Shown here one piece after another: positions 55,780 to 64,000 of a stretch of 64,000 nucleotides of DNA (position 1 is the first letter of the stretch; each line of letters starts with the position of its first letter). A program made the translations under genes and the position numbers. The notes below the pieces were generated by a model. The model made no database searches, was not told the origin of the DNA, and saw only the letters and a list, made by a program, of their open reading frames with translations. Origin of the DNA: Rutpela maculata (taxonomy: Eukaryota; Arthropoda; Insecta; Coleoptera; Cerambycidae); the NCBI GenBank assembly GCA_936432065.2, contig OW386293.2, positions 94,819,795 to 94,883,794 of the forward strand, read 5' to 3'.

Positions 55780-56142
55780 AATGAGGAACTTTACATTATC
55801 TGCCATTAGAAGAGAAAGAAAAATTTACCCAAGTAGAGTCTTTAGTGTGGAGGGTTGGAAAGGCATGTGTGAATTAGTAAATTAGTCAAATAATAAAATA
55901 GATTTACCTCCACAGTTATCTGGTGACATTAATAATTACTTTTCTGGATTTATCAACTACACTAATAATTATTGTCTTGAAACTACTAATTCCTACAATT
56001 TAAGTAGGTGTCATTCTAATGAAGTGTTTACCTATAACATCGAGCTTATTGTAAACAGGATGAAATCAAATGTATTTGGTTCGGATTCTGTCTCATTAAC
56101 TACAGTCAAATATAGGTCCTTAAAAGACACACATTGTTAATT
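55780..56142 (+). pseudogene. LINE ORF2 fragment between endonuclease and RT
   Basis: Plus-strand reading, open from about 55905 to a stop at 56142: LPPQLSGDINNYFSGFIN, then HSNEVFTYNIELIVNRMK and SNVFGSDSVSLTTVKY. This is the linker plus RT motif 0 region of CR1/Jockey LINEs (usual order N-YF, V--EV---I--LKS, GSDGIS). Upstream, RREKKIYPSRVFS and WKGMCELVN probably belong too. Only ~120 residues survive; on the opposite strand to all other LINE remains here. Confidence 0.7.
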
Positions 56143-56251
56143 TGGACGATGTTGAACAAAATGGACCTGGTCCTATCTGAGTACAAAAATCAAGAAATGT
56201 GACAGCGTTTGCATTTAAATTAATTAAAGTATGATTGTGATCTGGTTCCTT

Positions 56252-56792
56252 CATGGTTGAAGTGAAAAAATATTTTGAGGTTTCTGGTTCTTGTACGCAC
56301 TCTAAATAATAATAATAAATCGCCTTTATTGATATTTAAGTCCTGGCGGAGTTTAGCATAGCACAATTTTTTTCATCCCCTTTAATAATGGGGGTGGTAA
56401 TGGGAGTGGCTAATGCCAAAAAATTTTTTGACACCTTAACTTCTCTTGTATATACTAAATACCATTTTATGGACTCTTGCCTGCTTGATTTACCTATTTA
56501 CCCCAAATTTACCCCAATTTACCCTCCAACCCTTCGACGGAACAAGATCAAAATATAATCTAGTTCCAGATCTCGTTAAAGTAAATATGTGTACCAAATT
56601 TCAAGTCAGTATCTTAAACGGTTCCAGAGTAAACGTGCGTACAAAAAAAAGTTACAGACAGACCGACAGACAGAAATTTTTTTTCGCTCAAACTTGAAAT
56701 CTCGACGTTTCATGACATTCTAAGCCTATTTGAACAATAAAAATTTCTAAACATTTTTTTGTCGTTACTATACTTCCACTGGATGTGGAAGT
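56252..56792 (+). mobile_element. HINE-type non-autonomous Helitron, copy E, 5'-truncated
   Basis: Lacks the CCGCTGCCC end and subterminal repeat, starting within the G-rich centre at GAAGTGAAAAAATATTTTG. Continues to the microsatellite (short: GACAGACCGACAGACAG) and ends in the hairpin ACTTCCACTGGATGTGGAAG. Interrupted at 56308-56361 by a LINE tail fragment. Confidence 0.8.
56308..56361 (-). mobile_element. 54-bp R1-like LINE 3'-tail insertion inside HINE copy E
   Basis: The HINE consensus CTAAAT|CACAATT is split here by AATAATAATAAATCGCC, TTTATTGATATTTAAGTCC and TGGCGGAGTTTAGC. The latter part matches the 3' end of the R1-like LINE at 27925-27950 (CCTGGCGGAGTTTAGC). On the minus strand it reads as a LINE 3' end with AATAAA and an (ATT)n tail. 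An extremely short 5'-truncated insertion. Confidence 0.8.
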
Positions 56793-56799
56793 AAATCTA

Positions 56800-56834
56800 A
56801 AGGGGGGTATACCATGATCCGGTTACACCCGGTA
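56800..56834. repeat. Conserved 35-bp motif, second copy
   Basis: G-run, then ATACCATGATCC, GGTTACACCCGGTA, nearly the same as 16865-16900. It begins 8 bases after the end of HINE copy E. Confidence 0.5.
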
Positions 56835-57404
56835 GATTAATTAATGTTTGCAAATTGTGTCACTAATTCATAACGGAACTTTTTACTTAACATTGAGAGA
56901 CGATAATTTTTAATTAAATAATTAAAATCCCACGAACGTTAGTAATTTCATGACACATTGTTCAATTATTTATCGTTTAATTCAAGTAACTATATACTCA
57001 CATTTATTATACCTACGAGACTATGAACTAATACATTAATTTACTTAAAAAGCACGGGAAATATAACTCGTATATGTTAACCCCTACATAAAAATGTTTT
57101 ATGACCTATACCCTTATTGCTAATGTACTGGTAAATTATTCACGGAAAGTAACCCCATTTCTTTTTTCTTTGAATTGTTAATTAACAAAAGCCGAAATCG
57201 TATGAATGAACATCACCTGAGAGGCCTAGAAAGGTAATTAAATTTTAATTAAATACAGACTCAAACGAACATTGTTACAATTCATAGTGTGGTACCTTTT
57301 TGGCCTATAGTTGAGGAGCATATGTAATTTCGTGATATTTTGAATGAATGGAAGGTATCACTAATGTAGGAGCATTACTAATATAGCTTATAATTATTAT
57401 AATA
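56835..57404. other. Non-coding AT-rich stretch
   Basis: No gene recognised. Confidence 0.4.
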
Positions 57405-57850
57405 TGTTGCGACCCCTTAAAATTTAAGGTTATGTTGGTTACTAAAAAGTAGGCACAGACTTCAACAGATCGAATGTTTGAATGTAGTGTATTTGCACCT
57501 ACTCGAGAAAGAACCTACCAGAAGTTAGTTCTGGTGACATCTGGAATTATCTAGAGAATGGTGGCGTCATCACAGAAAAATCGAGATCTGTCATTTTTAG
57601 GTATAAAAGACCGACCGCATTCTCAGCGAGTAGTTCAGAAGGATCAGAAAGTATAGAAAGTTAGGTTAAGACTCCAAAGAGAAACAAAGTGATTTTTAGT
57701 CAGTAAAGTGTATTTAAATTAATAATAGTATTGTGATGTATCCAGTAAATATTTAATAAAGTGTGCTAGTGGACATCTCTTGTTATAATTTTTGGAACCC
57801 ACGGAATTTGCAAGGGGTGGTTTCCTAAGGGTGGAAACACGTGACATTAT
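57405..57850 (+). mobile_element. Candidate solo LTR with promoter features
   Basis: Architecture resembles the solo LTR at 46270: a TATA box TATAAAAG at 57602-57609, GCGAGTAGTTCAGAAGG about 25-35 bases downstream as a likely start, and AATAAAG at ~57758 as polyadenylation signal. TGTT-type starts lie at 57405 and 57432 and a GTGACA-type end near 57846. No target duplication was matched, so the borders are uncertain. A host promoter with a short first exon is the alternative. Confidence 0.4.
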
Positions 57851-58420
57851 TGTGCAAGGTATTCTATTCATGGACGTCCAAAATGAATAAGGTGATAGAG
57901 AACTCGAATAGCAACAACGTATGGGATTTTTATGCGGTTTAAAAGTTACAATTTTTTTTTCCATTTTTCGGGCGTGCTCCACCCAACTCTTAAGAATTTC
58001 AACGTTATAAAGAAAATTACTGCTGCAGCGGGATTATTTTTTTTATTGGTGTTAGCTAAAAAGTGTACTGACTTAACCAAACAAAGTTTATTCAATTACC
58101 ATTGCAAAAATCGACTAGAAAAATTTTTTCCTCTGTCAGCTTGTCCAATTTTGAATTTACTGGACCCAAAAAACGGGCACTTTTCTGTGAAAAAAATCAA
58201 AATTTTGCCTTTATTTTCCTTGTATCATTTTGAGTTTTGCAGATATCAAAATTTACCAAAAGAAAATCTTAAGCTACTGTAATAAGGTTCAAGGTACATG
58301 TTAAAAGGTTTTTTAAACCAAAGTGATAACTGTTTGAAGAGAGTGACCTTTTCAGGGCTACCTTCAAATGCACCTAGCATTAATTGTATCTCGGCAAGAT
58401 AACCCAAGCAGCAATTTTAG
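57851..58420. other. Stretch with an unidentified plus-strand ORF
   Basis: The frame 57932-58282 (116 codons) contains a hydrophobic segment AAAGLFFLLVLA followed by a basic region. No family resemblance, no start or promoter context, AT-driven composition. Probably fortuitous. Confidence 0.3.
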
Positions 58421-59345
58421 TAGTTTCTACGTAGTAGTTACCATTAGTGGAACTTTAAAGGTGTCCAAAACTAAGGATTGTTACGTAATGGGAACCATTC
58501 TTCTACTAAGCATTCACCAAAATGGGGAATAATAGTTACGTAGCAAGTTACTATTCCTGTACTTCTACCGTTACCGTGTCGAGGACTAGGTTATTACGTA
58601 AACGGGATGTAACCAAGTAGTAGAAATGACTAACTTTTGGAACAGCTCAGCTGACCGAAATGAGAGCGCAAACTATATATTTGGCCCTCTGTTATTCGAA
58701 TAGCAAATTAATGACTTCCTGAGTTTGAGCACATGATATGTCCAAGGTCCAAGTTAATATTATAAATTATAAGTTAATATTATAAATTATGATGTTTTGC
58801 ATTTACCCTGGGTGTGGATATTAAACCACCACTTGTTTTCTGTATAATGTTATCATGATGCTTCGATAAAAAAGACCCCTCGAGAAAATGGTTTTTTCGG
58901 AAAAAAAATGTTTTTGCAAAAATTATGTGTACAAGCAAAACTGCTAAATTTTTTATGGAAAACGTTTTTTTTTTAATTTTATATATTATAAAGTAATAAT
59001 CTATTTAGAAAACATTTTGTAAACGATCATAATAAAAAGAAATTTTTTTATTGAATTATATTTTTATCTGTGTCAATATGGCGTCCTCATTCAACAACAG
59101 AAAAATGGCGATTTTAATTGCAGTAACTTAGGTTGCAAAAACCAAAATTATTTCCCTACAAGTTACATTTCCCATAAAGTAGCAGATGCCACCAACGTTA
59201 TAGATGTTGCTACTTTAAAAGTGGTGACGGGAACTACACCAATTTCACTGTGTAGTTATATTTACCTAGATGTAGCAAATGGGACCAATGATGGTATAAG
59301 ATCTTGGTAACTATTGCTATCAACTTATTTTCATGTTGGTACAAT
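58421..59345. repeat. Region rich in GTTAC/GTAAC words
   Basis: Many GTTAC(GTA) and AGTAAC words in both orientations: AGTTACC 58437, TTACGTAATGG 58480, AGTTACGTAGCAAGTTAC 58529, TTACGTAAAC 58592, then again at 59125-59330. Such dense short repeats near the ends of a unit are often transposase-binding sites. A similar flavour (AGTTACTTG, GTTACTTT) appears at 60960-61440, so 58.4-61.4 kb may be one element carrying the LINE at 59697. Confidence 0.3.
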
Positions 59346-59696
59346 TGGCAGATACGAGATAGATAATTTTTTTTTTTTTAATTGGCAACACGGTAATAAC
59401 TGTTAAAGTCAAAGTGTCACTATGTGTGATGTGGACAAGGACACGAAAGTGGATTAAAAATAACAATTATATTTTTACCAAGTACTTTTTATTATCTGAT
59501 ATTAATTAAGTTGTTAATAAATTTGTGCAAATAAAATATTTGTTTTTTTACTGAAAACGATGTACAATCTATGTCTTGTAAATATATTTATTAACGTAAG
59601 GTGTGTAATAATAATAATAATAATGGAAAAAATACATGAGTTTTCATATTTTAGTGATCAGTTTACATTTAATTTCATTCAAAAAATAGTAAGTAA
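59346..59696. other. AT-rich spacer with (AAT)n at 59609-59622
   Basis: No gene recognised. Confidence 0.4.
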
Positions 59697-60362
59697 GTAT
59701 TTATTTGAATAGGAAAATCCTAATATACAAATTCACTTTTCTAATGTAATTACAAAGAATCATAATTTATACATAAATAAATAATACACGCACTTACACA
59801 CTCAGACTAATACATATACAAATAAATTTAAAAATAACGAGGAAAAAATACCTATATAAAACAAGTGGAGTTAATCAATCGACTTTATGTAGCTTACAAT
59901 TTTACGTTTGAATACAGATAGAAAGATAGATTCCGTTCATCCTCTGACAACTTGCTATGTTGATCGAGGTCTTTATATAACATAATTTTCCTAGTTTGAC
60001 TTAGATTTTGCCTTGGTATATAAAATTCGTTGTTATTTCTTGTGTGGTGTTGATGTATTTGGTTTGCATAAAATATAAACTTATTTAAATACTTGGGTAT
60101 TAAGCTATTTAAAATTTTGAAAATAAATACCATAGCCATGGAAAGCAATCTATCTTTTACAGACAGCCACTGAAGAGAAGAAAGCATATGTTGGATTGAA
60201 GTATATCGGCTGCATTTCAAAATCACTCTCATTCCTCTGTTCTGTAGTTTTTGAAGGGAAGTTATTTTATTTAAATCGAAGGAATATAATAGACTGGCAC
60301 AGGAATCGAAATGAGGTTGGATAATGGTGTTGAAAACTGTTATTTTTGTCGTCACTGATAAC
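59697..60362 (-). mobile_element. CR1/Jockey-like LINE 3' fragment
   Basis: AT-rich 3'UTR (59697-59890) and the last ~155 residues of ORF2 on the minus strand: FNTIIQPHFDSCASLLY, KLQNRGMRVILKC, LQWLSVKDRL, NQIHQHHTRNNNEFYIP. This is the C-terminal region after the RT thumb; the RT core is missing because of 5' truncation at about 60362. No frameshift within the surviving coding part, so it is relatively young. Confidence 0.8.
59894..60355 (-). pseudogene. LINE ORF2 C-terminal segment
   Basis: 153-codon open frame described in the parent element. HTRNNNEF corresponds to the YNTRHG motif of the family. Non-functional alone, since no RT or endonuclease residues are present. Confidence 0.75.
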
Positions 60363-61899
60363 TTTTGAGATATTCTAGAAAAGAAATATGGTTTTTTGCT
60401 ATTATTTTTTGTATATATATTCAGTTCAATTTATTGTACACAAACAATGTCTTATGCCGTTTATACCGAAATTGTCCGTTCCCCATCGACACAATATTTA
60501 TTAAATTTGGAGTTTTTAATCGGCAAATTCATTTAATATGCTCAGTGGATCACTAACTGAACTATGGGTCAATCTGTGTTTTAAAGACAAGTTGTAACTT
60601 TCGTGCAGTACACAGTATCACTAATATCACTGCAGACTGTTATAGTTTTCGATTACTTTTCTCCTTGTGTTGATGGGAACACTTGTTGCCAAAGATGATG
60701 GTTTTGCTGTGGCGAAATAATCTTTCATGTTTGCATCATATTCCTAATAATCACTATTTCTACTACTGTTTAACTGTTTCTTCAGTTTTCTATAAAACGT
60801 GGATGAGTGCCGATAAACTTTATTTCGCTTTTACTGAGCATTTCAGATGCCGCCATTTTATTCAATGCCAATAATTATATAAATTGTCTTAAAAGTTAAT
60901 ATTACTTTATAGTAGATTTTCAAAGTATATGTAACTTTTAAGTCATTTTCAATTAGTGGGGAGTAGTAAAAATAACTTCAAAGACCTTATGTTCGTAGAA
61001 ATAACCTCATTTTTACTCGAGATGTCACTAATAAGTTGGACAACTTTGGAGTTCCAGAAAATTTCCCAACAACGTACCGGGGGCTTAAAATTGCACACTT
61101 GAAGTTATCGTTACTTTGAAGCGGTCCTTTGGTAAAGCTGTGCAGTCGGCATTATTACTAATTTTCACTTTGCAGTTGAGGATGCTTCAAAGTAATGCAG
61201 AGTAGTATCCGCGACGTTGCAGATTCTCCAGCAGTTACTTGAAAGTGTTACAACTATACAATGCCTAAATTCAGTAGAATCTACATAATTGTCACTACAA
61301 ATGCATACCACAAAGTGAATATTACCCTGAAAAATATTTGAATTTCAAACTGCTATAGAATTAGTCCGAAGTTACTGTACTATTCACAGAGATAATGAGT
61401 TCACTATAATAAATTTGTACCTGTAGGCATCCCCGACAGAAACCCATGCTTATTGGGACGGGTGATGTTTTATTTTCTATATTAGAAGAAATATAATCTT
61501 AAGAACAAATTCGAATAATTTGGAGAAATTATTAATTCTGGTAATTGGCGGTATTTTCTGAATCTTCTTAGTAATTTTTTGTATGTACAGAATATGTCGT
61601 CGACTTTCAAAAACTAGGTCTATAGATGTTTGTTAAAAAATTCATGCAGTTTGATGTACTGATGTTTCATAGTTTATGCTTATTTTTAAATGTGAAAGTG
61701 GCAAGTTCAAAGACTAACGCACACATTGGGGCAAAATCCTATATTTATGAAGAGAGTAGCGACACCTGCTATTCATCTGATTAATCGTTTCTGTGACGTA
61801 AACACTATATTAGCAAGGGATGAAAAACTCCATTGTAAAAAATTCTGAAATGCACGCAAGCATGAAAAATCAACTGTTGTATACTTAGAACTTGTTTCA
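60363..61899. other. Non-coding stretch
   Basis: No gene recognised. AACTTCAAAG, AGTTACT-type words recur between 60960 and 61440 (see the entry at 58421). Confidence 0.4.
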
Positions 61900-62500
61900 G
61901 GTTTCTAAGTAGATAATAAGTATTTAATTTCAAGGTTCAATTTGTCCAATGCAATTTCCATTTTAAGCTTTCATCCAGCATTAATCCTAATAATTTGACA
62001 CGTGAGCACATCTGAAGATTATCATCAACATTATTACTTGGAGTTTTTGCTTAACGATGATAAAATAGCATATAATTAATTTTGACGCGATAACGTTTAA
62101 GTAAGGTTTAAGGTAATTTAATGCACTGTTTATATCTACGAGTGACTTGTTGCCTTTTGTTTCTATATTTTTTTGTTCCTATCACTTGAGTCATTAACAA
62201 AAAGTAAAAAATAGTACAAGGCCTATAATTGTACGCTGTGGTGCACCCAATTTGACGTCACACTTGTCAGAACACATTTTCATTAAAGTGTGGCATATCT
62301 GAACATATTGAAATCGGTCATTGGAATTATTTGTTATGTAATGTATGCTGGCTTGAAATATTCTGCCAGTCAGTTTATTTGCTATATTTTTTGGGTCATT
62401 ATATGATACGAAACATTTTCATAAGTCATGATAACAAGCTTTATTGCATAATCCTTTACTGAATATACTTTCAATGAGGGTCTAATAAAAAAATTAATTA
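61900..62500 (-). pseudogene. Heavily decayed LINE reverse transcriptase
   Basis: Minus-strand reading in mixed frames gives VKLGAPQRTIIG and LVLFFTFCND (counterpart of GVPQG-ILGPLLF-I--ND) at 62275-62190, and RVKLLGLMLDESLKWKLHW (counterpart of VKFLG--LD--L-W--H) at about 61990-61930. The order and spacing are those of a CR1/Jockey RT palm. The YADD region in between is unreadable. Several stops; an old relic on the same strand as the other LINEs. Confidence 0.65.
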
Positions 62501-63680
62501 CAGATGAGTTGAAACGATTAAAATTATCACATGGAATTACAAAACCTTTTGAATAATAAAATTTTCCACGTCGTCGTTTTCATAACCCAGTAACGATCAT
62601 ATAATATGCCCCAGCACGTGTCACCTTCATGTTTTATATCGATGAGACCTGTATCTTTAAATGACAAGTCACTAAATTGAATAGTGAAAAAACACAGGAA
62701 AATTAAGATATATAATCGACGGTGTTGAAAAAATATCGTAAATAAGTAAATAATATCAACCGTGGTATAACAGTTCCAGATTATTGTAGAGAAAAGATGA
62801 CGAACATGTGTTCATGTTCTCACAATTATAATTTCACAAATTGTTTTATTTATTACTTGTACTTCGGTTAATATCGTTGTGGAAAGAGGCACAATATATT
62901 TATATAATATAGTTTTAATTTATTTAGTGGCTATTGATTGTATTATGTCATGTTTAATAATAGTCAAGAAAAAGTTCTGAAATTGTGACTTGTGACGGAA
63001 AATTATTTATCTATTTGACAACGTTAAATTTTGTTTATATACATATTAGGACATGCCAAAAAGTCGGTTTCCCGAAAAAGGAATTTTTTTTAAAGATGCT
63101 CACTGCCTGCAAATTATTATTATTGACTCATATCTTGCAAACAGATCAATTGTTATTTTTTTAAATGTTCGTCTTTTTGTGTTTTAAAATATAATTAATA
63201 GTTAACTTTTGTTCTGCAATCAACGAGTTCCTTGGTTTTCGTTCATTTCTCATTCCAAATTCGGCGCATTTTTGAATTTGCTTCTTGGGCAAGGTCGTCG
63301 TCGAACGACGCGCGACGTGAAAATATTGTATTTTTAAAGTCAAAATGCGGCATAGTTTCGAATTTTTTTGGTGCCCCTGCAAACGTGTTTAAGACTTTTC
63401 GTGATAGTTTTCGGCGGTGATGCCTTAAATATGGTTAGGTATGCTCTCAAAGTGCCTCTTTAATAAATTTGAAAGTTGAATTTTTATCTATTTTTCGACC
63501 TAGGTCAATTCTCTGAAGTTCTACACCACTATCATGTCCACAAATACATACAGACATTTTTTAAAAACCGTTTTTTCGAGTTCCTGGAAGTTCGAAACGT
63601 AAATACCAGGTATAACCTCAATTTTGGATTTCGGACCAATTGCAGTAACTTACTCATTTTTGTGAAAAGTTAAAACTGTA
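62501..63680. other. Non-coding stretch with a GC-richer patch
   Basis: Around 63240-63420 both strands have open frames (minus 63161-63382, plus 63232-63420) and less AT-rich composition. Neither protein is familiar. Confidence 0.35.
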
Positions 63681-64000
63681 AAAAACCGCTGCCCAAGGAA
63701 TCACTACTTCCACATCCAGATTTGCTATCCAAGTCACTCACAACGAAAAAATTTTGTATGTGGAAATAATTGTTTATGGAACTTTAATAATATAATATTT
63801 GAAATCCTCTACCCCAAAAACCCATAAATCGATACCCCGGTGTGGCGTGGGGGTGGTGTTAGGGGGTGGTAATGGGGGTGGATGAAGTAAAAAAACATTT
63901 TGAAGTTTCTGGTTCTTGTACATACACTAAATCACATTTTTTTTCATCCCCTTTAATAATGGGGTGGGGGTGGCTAATGCCAATTTTTTTTTTGAGACCT
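63681..64000 (+). mobile_element. HINE-type non-autonomous Helitron, copy F, cut by the window end
   Basis: Starts AAAAACCGCTGCCCAAGGAA, has the subterminal ACTTCCACATCCAG and the G-rich centre; the microsatellite and hairpin would lie beyond the window. Confidence 0.85.

Noticed and set aside
57932..58282. 116-codon plus-strand ORF with hydrophobic segment
   Set aside because: AT-driven composition, no motif, no promoter or splice context; listed only as a remark.

Overview
This window is eukaryotic, AT-rich and almost entirely made of transposable elements. Non-LTR retrotransposons with endonuclease/RT proteins, a Ty3/Gypsy element, hAT and IS630/Tc1-like DNA transposon remains, DINE/HINE-type Helitron relatives with GTCY microsatellites, and many foldback elements point to an arthropod, most likely an insect with a large repeat-rich genome. 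A beetle would fit but cannot be shown from the sequence. There are no bacterial-type operons. No complete host gene is visible, so the window is probably intergenic or deep intronic. Two short stretches could be exons: 17.60-17.73 kb (+), non-coding, and 55.00-55.06 kb (-), coding.

Layout. 1-13 kb: three HINE copies and one HINE fragment, several foldback MITEs, and a 2 kb inverted-repeat unit with a HINE nested in it. 13.1-16.2 kb: a foldback element split by an internally deleted Ty3/Gypsy element with matched LTRs, 4-bp target duplication, primer site and polypurine tract. 17.0 kb: a 164-bp hAT MITE with 8-bp target duplication. 18.45-20.96 kb: a TIR-bounded unit holding a Cys-rich protein relic and a Helitron end with a heat-shock-element-like array. 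22.2-23.1 kb: a TA-flanked palindrome made from the 3' end of an IS630/Tc1-like transposon. 24.6 kb: a 41-bp retroposed scrap with a perfect 14-bp target duplication. 27.2-27.9 kb: a four-arm alternating palindrome. 27.9-30.7 kb: a 5'-truncated R1-like LINE. 33.5-39.1 kb: a unit between TTAA motifs containing a dead hAT transposase, a HINE and a CR1/Jockey-like LINE relic. 40.67-42.83 kb: a palindrome with ~900-bp arms and a tRNA-like Pol III unit at its centre.

43.66-50.40 kb is the most complex object: one palindrome of ~6.7 kb in which both arms carry the same solo LTR, while each arm also has private insertions (a LINE interrupted by a hAT MITE on the left; a MITE and a 1.8 kb foldback element on the right). 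Each arm therefore serves as an empty-site control for the other. 51.6-55.7 kb: a possible 4.1 kb transposon with the candidate coding exon. 55.8-64 kb: LINE fragments on both strands, two more HINE copies and a solo-LTR-like promoter block.

The protein-coding remains are reverse transcriptases, integrase, gag and transposases, all truncated or frameshifted. What links the window together is insertion order and inverted duplication rather than a pathway. Boundaries were placed by eye; those backed by target-site duplications (Gypsy, left solo LTR, both hAT MITEs, IS630-like unit, 41-bp retroposon) are firm, others are good to about 10-50 bases.
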